From assembly GCA_001766905.1 (NCBI GenBank), contig MEKI01000140.1, positions 1,295-47,927 on the forward strand: a stretch of DNA of 46,633 nt, in the 5' to 3' direction. The stretch is from Acidobacteria bacterium RBG_13_68_16 (GTDB lineage Bacteria > Acidobacteriota > Thermoanaerobaculia > Thermoanaerobaculales > Thermoanaerobaculaceae). Below, one piece after another: positions 39,914 to 46,633 of this stretch. The notes beneath the pieces were generated by a model. That model did no database searches. It had not been told where the DNA came from and saw nothing but the letters and a program-made list of their open reading frames with translations. Position numbers and translations under genes: made by a program. Within the stretch, counting starts at the first letter, position 1; every line of letters begins with the position of its first letter.

Positions 39914-41302
39914 TCACCCCGGCAGGTTCACCTTGGTGGCGATGTTGTCCCGGATCCAGTGCTCGTCGAGCCACTCCAGCGGATCCACGGACTTGCCCTG
40001 GACGAAGATCTCGAGGTGCACGTGGTCACCGCCGGCCAGCCCGGTCGAGCCGCTCGTCCCAAGCCGCTGCCCCTTGCCGACCATCTCGCCGGGCTTGACG
40101 TCCAGCGCGGCCATGTGGCCGTAGAGGCTCAGGAGGCCGTAGCCGTGGTCCAGGAGCACGGCGTTACCGTAGATCGAGAGCCACCCCGCGAACACCACCT
40201 TCCCGGAGTTCGCGGCCGGTACCGGCGCACGCTCCGTTGAGGCAAGGTCGAGCCCGAGATGGGTCTGGTGGTCCACCGCCCTGCCCTGGTAGAAGTACGT
40301 CCGGTTCTCGGCGAAACCGGACCGCCGCTGGGTGTTAGGCATCTGCAGAAACGCGCCCTTCCACAGGACGTGCGGCTCCGAGTCGCGGGCCAGCGCCGCG
40401 ATCTGGGCCAGCACCGAGCGTCGCAGCTCACCGTTGATCCGCAGGTACTGGTCGAGCAGCCTGCCGCGCGCGTCGAACCCGGGGGTCGCGCTCGCGATAG
40501 CGGGCACGACCTTCTCGAGGAATGTCTCGGTCAGCTCGAGCGTGTCGGCGCGGGGCGGGACCTTCTTGAACACGTCCACGAACGGCAGTTCCACCCGGTT
40601 GCCGGCGTCGTCTTCCGCGAACAGCCTCACCTGGGCGGGATCGCTCAGTTCCCACGGGATCGCAAAGAGCGCGAAGCGCTCCCCGGTGCTGCCGCCTGGG
40701 CGGGGGTAGGACAGCGACTCCACCGTGCCGGCCCGCACGCCGGAGCGGTCCACCCCCTCACCGACCCTGAACACGACGACGCCGGCGCCCCCTTCGCGCA
40801 CGTAGTGCTGCCTCGACTCGAGCTCCAGCCTGGGCGGCCGCAGGCGCACCTGCATGCGCCTCTCCACCACGACCTGTGCCTTCGAGCGCAGCGGCCCCGC
40901 TATCCGGTCGGCGGTCGCCCGCACCACGAGCTCGCCTTCCCGCAGCCACTCCTCGCTGGCGCGCCCGACGGTCGCCGAGAGCTCCGCCTGCGGGGTGAAC
41001 CGACCCCTTGTGGGGTTGAACGAGCCGGCCCGGGGGAACCGCTGCTCACCGAGCACCACGCTCTTCTCCCCCTGGACGACCTCGAGCCTCACCGTGCCGA
41101 GCCCCCTCGAAGGCTCCGAGAAACGCGCCACGATTTTCGTGGCTGCTCCCACGGCGGGCCGCTCGCTCTCGATCACCATCGAGGGTGCCGGCCCGCGGCG
41201 CAGCGCTCCCCACAGCACAAATGCAACCATCAGGAGCGCAAGGATCATCACGATCCGACCCGGTCTGCGGCGCGGAGGCTTTCCAAGAGTCAGCTTCGGC
41301 AC
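39914..41302 (-). CDS. M23 (LytM) family metallopeptidase, membrane-anchored
   Basis: 462 residues from GTG 41302, which has GGAGG (41313-41309) 6 nt upstream; the longer frame uses TTG 41338. A single N-terminal membrane helix (about 16-34, IVMILALLMVAFVLW) leads to beta-rich periplasmic domains (about 40-250). A linker helix precedes the catalytic LytM domain (about 330-455). The zinc ligands are complete: HLGLD (His348, Asp352) and HVH (His427, His429), with LYGHM at His396. It should cleave peptide cross-bridges in peptidoglycan. The next gene upstream on the same strand is an AmpG-like muropeptide permease, so turnover and recycling genes are adjacent. Substrate is inferred from the family. 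Confidence 0.9.
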   Translation of the reverse strand: MPKLTLGKPPRRRPGRIVMILALLMVAFVLWGALRRGPAPSMVIESERPAVGAATKIVARFSEPSRGLGTVRLEVVQGEKSVVLGEQRFPRAGSFNPTRGRFTPQAELSATVGRASEEWLREGELVVRATADRIAGPLRSKAQVVVERRMQVRLRPPRLELESRQHYVREGGAGVVVFRVGEGVDRSGVRAGTVESLSYPRPGGSTGERFALFAIPWELSDPAQVRLFAEDDAGNRVELPFVDVFKKVPPRADTLELTETFLEKVVPAIASATPGFDARGRLLDQYLRINGELRRSVLAQIAALARDSEPHVLWKGAFLQMPNTQRRSGFAENRTYFYQGRAVDHQTHLGLDLASTERAPVPAANSGKVVFAGWLSIYGNAVLLDHGYGLLSLYGHMAALDVKPGEMVGKGQRLGTSGSTGLAGGDHVHLEIFVQGKSVDPLEWLDEHWIRDNIATKVNLPG

Positions 41303-41413
41303 GGCGTTCCTCCCCCCACCGCCAACGGAAGGCGGCAAACCCGGAGTGTACCGCGCCCACGAGTGTTCACCGGAGAATACCGGCGGGAGCCCGACCCTGC
41401 CCGGTGAGACCCG

Positions 41414-42610
41414 TCACGCAGCCTGGGACGCCGCAGACTTTTCCCTGATGCGTCCCTTGATGAGGGGAAGCAGAGCAAGCGTAGGGATGGCGAGGAGCAT
41501 GGTGAACGCAAAATAGGCCGCGTAGCCCACCCTCTCCACGCCGATCCCGGAGAACGCTCCCACCACGTCGCGGGTAAGCGCGAAGAGCGCCGACAGCAGC
41601 GCGTATTGCGTCGCGGCGTGCTCCTTCTCGCACAGGTTCATCAGGAACGAGAGGAACGCCGCGGTGCCGAGCCCCTGAGCGAACGATTCCAGCATCGACA
41701 CGGCGTAGATGCTCTCCCGCGGCAAGGTGAACTGGGCCACGGCCGCATAGCCCAGGTGCGGCAGCGCCTGGGCTATCCCGAGCCACAGGAGACCACGGAA
41801 GATGCCGAACCTTTTCACGAACCAGCCGCCGGCAAGGGCGCCGACGATGGTCAACACGACACCGAGCGTGACAGAGACCAAACCAATCTCCCTCAAGGAG
41901 TACCCGCGGTCTACCCAGAAAGGCTTGACCATGCGCCCCAGGAGCGAGTCCCCGAGCTTAAAAAGCGGCACAAAGAGCAGCACCGGGAGCATTTCCCACC
42001 GCAGCAGCCAGCGCAGCACCGGGCCGATCGGGTTGCGCCGCTCGTTCTGATCCAGCGGGACCCGCGGGCTTGCATAGGTGATGACCGAGAGCACGAGGAA
42101 GACGGCCGCCAGAGCGATCCAAAGCGGCGTCCACCCCGTGACCCCGGCGAGCATCATCACGCCTCCGCCGCCGACCAGCAGTGCAATGCGCGCCGCGGAG
42201 ACTCGCACGCCGTTGATGGCGCCGGTGTCCTCCGGGGTTGACACGTCCACCGCGTAGGCGTCGATGGCGATGTCCTGCGTGGCGGACGCCGTCGTGAACG
42301 CCAACAACACCCCCCAGAGCAGCCACGACGGATGCCCGGCGTCTTGCGGGATGATGGCCACCGTCGCCACGGCCAGCGCCAGCAGGCAGGCGGAAATCCA
42401 CTGCTGCCGTGCCCCGAAGCGGTCGACGAGCGGCGCCCACAGCATTTTCCACGTCCAGGGAAGCGAGAGCAGGCTCATGAGCCCGATCTCCCTGAGCGAG
42501 ACTCCGTGGACACGGAAGTACACCGGCCAGACGTCGTAGGCGATACCGAACGGAAGCCCCTCGGCGAAGTAGAGCACCGCGATCCAGGTCAGCTTGCGGC
42601 GCAGATCCAT
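41414..42610 (-). CDS. ampG: AmpG-like muropeptide permease (MFS)
   Basis: 398 residues with about 12 membrane helices. The N-terminal LYFAEGLPFGIAYDVWPVYF, the MSLLSLPWTWKMLWAPLVDRF loop and the ASATQDIAIDAYAVDVSTPED segment are characteristic of the AmpG/acetyl-CoA transporter branch of the MFS. It would import anhydro-muropeptides released by peptidoglycan hydrolases. A peptidase for peptidoglycan lies directly downstream (M23), supporting this. Other AmpG-family members carry acetyl-CoA, so the substrate is not certain. ATG 42610 is 6 nt after a TAGAAT -10-like site on the minus strand, with no Shine-Dalgarno. Confidence 0.8.
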   Translation of the reverse strand: MDLRRKLTWIAVLYFAEGLPFGIAYDVWPVYFRVHGVSLREIGLMSLLSLPWTWKMLWAPLVDRFGARQQWISACLLALAVATVAIIPQDAGHPSWLLWGVLLAFTTASATQDIAIDAYAVDVSTPEDTGAINGVRVSAARIALLVGGGGVMMLAGVTGWTPLWIALAAVFLVLSVITYASPRVPLDQNERRNPIGPVLRWLLRWEMLPVLLFVPLFKLGDSLLGRMVKPFWVDRGYSLREIGLVSVTLGVVLTIVGALAGGWFVKRFGIFRGLLWLGIAQALPHLGYAAVAQFTLPRESIYAVSMLESFAQGLGTAAFLSFLMNLCEKEHAATQYALLSALFALTRDVVGAFSGIGVERVGYAAYFAFTMLLAIPTLALLPLIKGRIREKSAASQAA

Positions 42611-42616
42611 TGACGG

Positions 42617-42622
42617 ATTCTA
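42617..42622 (-). promoter_or_regulatory. Candidate -10 for ampG (leaderless)
   Basis: Minus-strand TAGAAT, 5 of 6 to consensus, ends exactly 6 nt before ATG 42610. No convincing -35. Confidence 0.35.
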
Positions 42623-42703
42623 CCCGGTCCGGCCGCCCGTCGGCTCGCCAGTCCCCGCGGGACGAACCGGACCGGCCCGTTTCCCCACCAGGGCACCTCC
42701 GTT

Positions 42704-42712
42704 TGCTACGAT
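42704..42712 (+). promoter_or_regulatory. Extended -10 promoter of sthA
   Basis: TGC-TACGAT. Predicted start near 42719, with AGGGGGA (42724-42730) and ATG 42736 downstream, so this transcript has a short leader with a ribosome site. Confidence 0.45.
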
Positions 42713-42735
42713 CCGTTCCGCACAGGGGGACGACG

Positions 42736-44166
42736 ATGCCGCACTATGACGTGATCGTGATCGGGTGCGGCCCCGCCGGCGAGCGGGCAGCCATCCAGGC
42801 CGCTCGAGCGGGGAAGCAGGTTGCCGTGATCGAGCGCCAGAACGTGGTCGGCGGCACCCGGGTCAACTGGGGCACGATCCCCTCCAAGACCCTGCGGGAG
42901 AGCGCTCTCTTCGTTCACTCTCTGACCCGTAACAAACTCGAGGGCATCCGCTGCGAGATCAGCGACCAGATCACCGTGGACGATTTCATGTACCGCGAGC
43001 GCGTGGTGGTCGGCAGGGAGCTCGAGATCATCAACGATTCGCTGGAGCGCTATTGCATCGAGGTATTTCGGGCACACGCGCGCTTCACGGACGCACACAC
43101 GGTGGCCCTCCGCGACTCCGACGGCGGCGCGCAATCCTCGATGACCGGCGACGTCATCGTGATCGCTTCCGGCTCCAGCCCGAACCGGCCGCCTGACGTT
43201 CCGTTTGACGGCGAGACCGTGTTCGACAGCAATACCATTCTCCACCTTCCGCGGATTCCACGCACCATGCTCGTTCTGGGCGCAGGGGTGATCGGCGTGG
43301 AGTTCGCCAGCATCTTTGCAGCCCTCGGCATCCAGGTCACCCTCCTCGACACGCGGGACCTCCTGTTGCCGTTCCTCGACCGCGAGATCGTCGCGATCCT
43401 GGAGCGCGAGCTGAGCACGCTCGGCATCACGACGATGCACGGCGAGCGCTACGGCTCCGTGCAGCAGCTCCCTGGCGGCCGCCCGCAGGTGCGCTGCACT
43501 ACCAGGTCCGGCAAGGTCTTCGATACCGACGCCCTCCTCTACTGTGTCGGCCGCGACGGCAACACGAAGGACCTCGGCCTCGAGGCCATAGGACTCGAGC
43601 CCAACGAGTACGGCCTGCTGCAAGTGAACGAGAACTACCAAACTGCGGTGTCGCACATCTACGCCGTGGGTGACGTGATCGGCTACCCGGCGCTTGCCAG
43701 CACCTCCATGGAGCAGGGGCGCCAGGCCATGCGCCACGCCTTCAACATCCCCGGCCTTACCTCAAAGACCGAGGTGCTGCCGTTCGCGGTCTACTCGATT
43801 CCCGAGGTGAGTTACATCGGCGAGACCGAGGAGGGGCTTAAGCGGCTGGGTGTCGAGTACCTGACCGGCCGCGGCAACTACGACATGAATCCACGCGGCC
43901 AGATCATCGGCGACACAGAGGGTCTGCTCAAGCTGCTCTTCGAGGCGAACTCGCTGAAGCTGGTGGGCGCCCACATGATCGGGCAGGGCGCGAGTGAGCT
44001 GATCCACATCGGCCAGGCGTTCCTGCGCGCGGGTGCGACCGCTCCGCAGATCGCCGAGACGATGTACAACTACCCCACACTCTCCGATCTCTACCGGCAC
44101 GCGGCGCTCAAGGCGATGCAGGCACTCCGTCGCAGGAACGCGGCCGGTCCACCGGCCACGAGCTGA
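42736..44166 (+). CDS. sthA: Soluble pyridine nucleotide transhydrogenase SthA
   Basis: 476 residues from ATG 42736. FAD-dependent enzyme that exchanges hydride between NADPH and NAD+. FAD-binding VIGCGPAGERAA (about 8-19), NAD(P)-binding VLGAGVIGVEFAS (about 180-192), AVGDVIGYPALAS and the C-terminal dimer domain are typical. The redox-active CxxxxC of lipoamide dehydrogenase and related enzymes is absent: the place reads GGTRVNWGTIPSK, with Arg42 and Thr47. This is the diagnostic feature of SthA, as in E. coli WGTIPSK. A longer frame from 42610 overlaps the divergent promoter. The next gene starts 1 nt after the stop. It balances NADPH for biosynthesis or respiration. Confidence 0.92.
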   Translation: MPHYDVIVIGCGPAGERAAIQAARAGKQVAVIERQNVVGGTRVNWGTIPSKTLRESALFVHSLTRNKLEGIRCEISDQITVDDFMYRERVVVGRELEIINDSLERYCIEVFRAHARFTDAHTVALRDSDGGAQSSMTGDVIVIASGSSPNRPPDVPFDGETVFDSNTILHLPRIPRTMLVLGAGVIGVEFASIFAALGIQVTLLDTRDLLLPFLDREIVAILERELSTLGITTMHGERYGSVQQLPGGRPQVRCTTRSGKVFDTDALLYCVGRDGNTKDLGLEAIGLEPNEYGLLQVNENYQTAVSHIYAVGDVIGYPALASTSMEQGRQAMRHAFNIPGLTSKTEVLPFAVYSIPEVSYIGETEEGLKRLGVEYLTGRGNYDMNPRGQIIGDTEGLLKLLFEANSLKLVGAHMIGQGASELIHIGQAFLRAGATAPQIAETMYNYPTLSDLYRHAALKAMQALRRRNAAGPPATS

Positions 44167-44167
44167 G

Positions 44168-45226
44168 ATGGAACCCCAGCCGACACCGAGCTTTCCGAGC
44201 CGGCAACAACCAGTCATCGGCCTCGTGAGCGTCAACCCAGCACTGCCCTCGTTTCGCCTCCGCCTTGCCCCGCTGGTGCCGCACCTCGAGCGCCTCGGCC
44301 TGGTTGCCGAGGTGCACGCTCTAAACGGACCCGAGTGGTGGCGGGTGTGGCGTCTCGCGCGGATCTGGCGGTCGAGCGACCTGCTGGTCTTTTCCAAACT
44401 TAAGTTGCTGGCCGGCGAACTGGGGTTCGTGGCGAGGCAGTGCCCGCACTGGGTGCTGGACGTGGACGACGCAATCATGTTCCGCAAGCCGCCACGCCAC
44501 GGCGATCCGCCCGACCAGGCCCGATGGCGGCAGCGACGTTTCCGATGCATGGTCCGGCAGTGCGAGGTTGTGGTGGCCGCCTCACAGTCGCTTGCCTCCG
44601 CCATCGCCGTCGAGGGACCTCGCATAGAGGTTTTGCCCACCCCGGTCGAGCTCGCGGGCTACCCCCAGGCGACCATCGTCGGAGACGGCCCCCTCAAGCT
44701 CGCGTGGATCGGCCTCGGTGCCAACCTCCGCTACCTCATGGACCTCGGCCCCGTCCTCCGGCAGCTTCAAAGCGACGGTTTGCTCTTCGAACTCCGTGTC
44801 ATATCCGACCGCACGCCGGACATGCCGGGGGTTCAGTGCCGGCTGGTGAGCTGGAGCGAGCGCACCGAAGGCCGAGAGTTGGCGGCGTGTGATGTCGGTC
44901 TCGCGCCGCTCCCGGACGACGCCTGGACGCGCGGCAAGGGAGCGTACCGTTGCATCCAGTACGCGGCCGCGGGCCTGCCGACCGTGGCCTCGCCGGTGGG
45001 TGCCAACCGTGAGGTGGTGGTGCCGGGCGAGACCGGGTTCTGGGCCACCACCCCCGCCCAGTGGCGGGACGCGCTGATTCAGTTGGGCCGAGACCTGCCG
45101 TTGCGCCGCCGTCAGGGGGCCGCCGCCCGCACGCGGGCGTCCCGCTACGACGGCGCGGTGGTCCTCTCCCGGTACGCCGATCTCCTTCTGCAGCTCCTGG
45201 GTGAGCGCCAGCGCGACCGGACCTGA
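44168..45226 (+). CDS. GT4-like glycosyltransferase
   Basis: 352 residues from ATG 44168. The two-domain GT-B layout is seen: an N-terminal domain with PSFRLRLAPLVPHLERLG and a C-terminal donor domain with LKLAWIGLGANLRYLM, VGLAPLPDDAWTRGKGAYR and the block IQYAAAGLPTVASPVGANREVV. This last segment, with Gly and Pro and a Glu in E-V-V, is typical of GT4 donor binding. It likely adds a sugar to a surface glycan; the substrate cannot be read. It follows sthA with only 1 nt between, so the two may be co-transcribed although their functions are unrelated. A longer frame from 44033 lies inside sthA. Confidence 0.8.
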   Translation: MEPQPTPSFPSRQQPVIGLVSVNPALPSFRLRLAPLVPHLERLGLVAEVHALNGPEWWRVWRLARIWRSSDLLVFSKLKLLAGELGFVARQCPHWVLDVDDAIMFRKPPRHGDPPDQARWRQRRFRCMVRQCEVVVAASQSLASAIAVEGPRIEVLPTPVELAGYPQATIVGDGPLKLAWIGLGANLRYLMDLGPVLRQLQSDGLLFELRVISDRTPDMPGVQCRLVSWSERTEGRELAACDVGLAPLPDDAWTRGKGAYRCIQYAAAGLPTVASPVGANREVVVPGETGFWATTPAQWRDALIQLGRDLPLRRRQGAAARTRASRYDGAVVLSRYADLLLQLLGERQRDRT

Positions 45227-45282
45227 GATCGACTGTCCGAGCCGCATGGTCTCGATCCGGTCTCATCTTCAACGTGTCTCTG

Positions 45283-45311
45283 TTGCGGCGATGCGTACGC
45301 CTCGCTACCCT
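45283..45311 (+). promoter_or_regulatory. Candidate promoter of the dsrC operon
   Basis: TTGCGG (45283-45288), 17-nt spacer, TACCCT (45306-45311). Predicted start near 45318, about 30 nt before ATG 45349. Matches are moderate (TTG plus 3 of 6 in the -10). Confidence 0.35.
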
Positions 45312-45348
45312 TGCAGTGCTGCCGCTGTGCAGCTCCTGGGGGGGTGAG

Positions 45349-45666
45349 ATGCCAGAGATCGAGATCGCTGGCCGGACGTTCGCGGTGGACGAGGAAGGGT
45401 TCCTCCAGCGGCCGGAGCTCTGGGACGACGAGGTGGCGAAGCTCTTTGCAACCACCGAGGGGATCAGCGACATGACCCCCGAGCACTGGGCGGTTGTACA
45501 TTTGATCCGCGACTACTACCTGGAACACGGTAGCGCTCCGATGGTGCGGCTGCTCTGCCAGAAAACCGGCCTCCCTCTGAAGACTATCTTCAAGCTGTTC
45601 CCCTCCGGCCCCGCCAAGGGGGCGTGCAAGGTCGCCGGCCTGCCCAAACCCGAGGGGTGCGTCTGA
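45349..45666 (+). CDS. dsrC: DsrC sulfur-carrier protein (both C-terminal cysteines present)
   Basis: 105 residues from ATG 45349, with a G-rich GGGGTGAG upstream. Small soluble protein that carries a trisulfide between dissimilatory sulfite reductase and a membrane complex. The body (FAVDEEGFLQRPELWDDEVA, HWAVVHLIRDYYLEHG, QKTGLPLKTIFKLFPSGPAKGACKVAGLPK) is the DsrC/TusE fold. The C-terminus is decisive: Cys93 (GACK) and the penultimate Cys104 (GCV), separated by ten residues, the CysB-x10-CysA arrangement of real DsrC. TusE-type tRNA-thiolation relatives keep only one. A third Cys is at 70. Next are a NarI/DsrM-like cytochrome b and a DsrK/HdrD-like Fe-S protein, the expected partner type. 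The longer frame from 45274 (MSLLRRC) has no better start. Confidence 0.93.
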   Translation: MPEIEIAGRTFAVDEEGFLQRPELWDDEVAKLFATTEGISDMTPEHWAVVHLIRDYYLEHGSAPMVRLLCQKTGLPLKTIFKLFPSGPAKGACKVAGLPKPEGCV

Positions 45667-45682
45667 AGCGACGGGCCGCGTG

Positions 45683-46321
45683 ATGACGCTCGCCTCCATT
45701 GCGCTCGCGACCGCACTGGTCACCTCGGTCACGATGTTCCTGGCCCAGCGTTTCTCCACGCGGTTCGCCGCGGTGCCAAAGGCCATCGCGCCGGCGCGGG
45801 GCAGTGCACGCGCAGGCGTGCTCTACGCCTTCACCAAGGCGTTTGCCCCCACCGCCAAGGAGAGCGCCGCCCTCCACCTGCCGAGTTACCTCGCGGGAAT
45901 CGGCTACCACCTCGGAATCTTTGCGGCCCTCCTCCGGCTGCTGGTGAGCCTGCTGCCCGTCGCTGTCCCCGCGGCCGCAAACATCACCCTGACCGTCGTC
46001 CTCGCACTCGGACTGGCCTGCGGCCTGGCCCTGCTCGGCAAGCGCACACTGGACGGAAGGTTGCGGGGAATCAGCGTGCCCGAGGACTTCCTTGCCAACC
46101 TCCTGGTGGATGCCACGCTCGCCGCCGGGCTCGCCGCCTCCCTGGATCACGGGTTGATGCCGTGGTTCCAGGTTACGGGTGCGGTGCTGCTGCTCTACGC
46201 ACCCCTCGGCAAGCTCCGTCACGTGGTCTTCCTGCTCGCCAGTCGCCTCTGGTCGGGGGCGTACTTCGGCCGGCGCGGGGTGCGCCCAAACCCCAAGGCT
46301 CCGGGGACCGGCCGTGGCTGA
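45683..46321 (+). CDS. NarI/DsrM-like membrane cytochrome b subunit
   Basis: 212 residues from ATG 45683 (or 213 from GTG 45680). About five membrane helices. His65, His76, His156 and His180 lie at helix ends (LHLPSYLAGIGYHLGIF, SLDHGLMPW, LGKLRHVVF), the pattern for two b-type hemes as in NarI. The family passes electrons between menaquinol and a soluble or Fe-S partner. Size equals NarI (about 225) and is shorter than usual DsrM/HmeC (about 330), so it is DsrM-like by neighbourhood rather than by length. Start is 16 nt after the dsrC stop. The downstream Fe-S gene overlaps its end by 8 nt. Confidence 0.8.
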   Translation: MTLASIALATALVTSVTMFLAQRFSTRFAAVPKAIAPARGSARAGVLYAFTKAFAPTAKESAALHLPSYLAGIGYHLGIFAALLRLLVSLLPVAVPAAANITLTVVLALGLACGLALLGKRTLDGRLRGISVPEDFLANLLVDATLAAGLAASLDHGLMPWFQVTGAVLLLYAPLGKLRHVVFLLASRLWSGAYFGRRGVRPNPKAPGTGRG

Positions 46322-46633
46322 GGCACCCGCGAAGGCCGCCGCGCTCGAGCAGGCGCTCCACGTGCTGAGAGGCCGCCTCGACAAGCGCACTGCCGCTTTC
46401 TTGAACGCCTGCGTACGCTGCGGTCTTTGTGCCGACACCTGTCACGTGTACCTGGCGGACCGCGAGCTCGAGTCGACGCCGGCCGCCAAGGTGGAGCGCG
46501 TGGCGAGGTTGTTTCGCCGGTACCACACCCTGCTCGGGCGCCTCACGCCGGGTCTCGTGGGCGCCCAGTCCCTCACCCAGGAGGCGCTCCAGGGCCTCGC
46601 GGCGGCCGCTTTCGGCCGTTGCACCCTGTGCGG
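46314..46633 (+). CDS. DsrK/HdrD-like Fe-S protein (partial, 3' end outside window)
   Basis: 106 codons are visible from GTG 46314, overlapping the cytochrome gene by 8 nt. The 4Fe-4S motif ACVRCGLCADTC (Cys33, Cys36, Cys39, Cys43) is followed by AAKVERVARLFRR; Cys103 and Cys106 (GRCTLC) begin a second cluster motif. A first CxxCxxCxxxC near the N-terminus and a second about 60 residues on is the ferredoxin layout of HdrC/DsrK/GlpC-type proteins. The catalytic CCG domains expected downstream are outside the window. It probably forms a membrane complex with the preceding cytochrome b and reduces DsrC trisulfide; that is inference from the order dsrC, dsrM-like, dsrK-like. Confidence 0.75.
   Translation, partial: MAEAPAKAAALEQALHVLRGRLDKRTAAFLNACVRCGLCADTCHVYLADRELESTPAAKVERVARLFRRYHTLLGRLTPGLVGAQSLTQEALQGLAAAAFGRCTLC

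Overview
High-GC (about two thirds by eye), gene-dense chromosome from a Gram-negative bacterium. LptD indicates an LPS-type outer membrane, MurE carries the meso-diaminopimelate DNPR signature, and a complete mraZ-to-ftsZ division and cell-wall cluster is present. A TonB-type C-terminus on a kinase-like protein and a two-cysteine DsrC followed by a NarI/DsrM-like cytochrome b and a DsrK/HdrD-like Fe-S protein would fit an Acidobacteriota lineage, perhaps the sulfur-cycling Thermoanaerobaculia. That placement is inference from gene content only; no marker gene was compared.

Layout. 1-4 kb: tail of an unknown gene, a GAF-GGDEF diguanylate cyclase, an HtrA/Do protease behind a near-consensus sigma-54 promoter, and a REC-HD-GYP phosphodiesterase. 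4-8 kb: Rho with an Arg-rich N-terminus, then on the minus strand a predicted pseudokinase fused through one membrane segment to a TonB C-terminal domain, and RuvX. 8-14.3 kb: LptD (problematic start), then a minus-strand operon of two polytopic membrane proteins and an NDP-sugar epimerase-like protein. 14.5-19.6 kb: tRNA-Pro(CGG), a possible broken small lipoprotein gene, a secreted unknown, an S9-like hydrolase, a GT2 glycosyltransferase and two parvulin/SurA-type foldases.

19.6-35.1 kb: the dcw cluster mraZ-rsmH-ftsL-ftsI-murE-murF-mraY-murD-ftsW-murG-murC-ftsQ-ftsA-ftsZ. Junctions from rsmH to ftsZ all overlap by 1-14 nt, and murB and ddl are absent. It begins at a TTGACA promoter followed by three 10-bp-spaced MraZ boxes and ends in a 12-bp terminator-like hairpin and REP-like repeats. 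FtsA and FtsW both have substitutions at normally conserved motif positions.

35.4-46.6 kb: zinc-ribbon protein, spermidine-synthase-like membrane fusion, SPFH protein, hotdog thioesterase, M23 peptidase, AmpG-like permease, SthA transhydrogenase, a GT4 glycosyltransferase, and the start of a DsrC / cytochrome b / Fe-S electron-transfer operon cut by the window end.

A recurring theme is initiation without a leader. Several genes have a TAnnnT-type -10 element only 6-8 nt upstream of a GTG or ATG and no Shine-Dalgarno, whereas others (htrA, rho, mraZ, ftsZ, M23 peptidase, pseudokinase) have clear GGAGG-type sites. Many start codons were therefore moved from the longest open frame.
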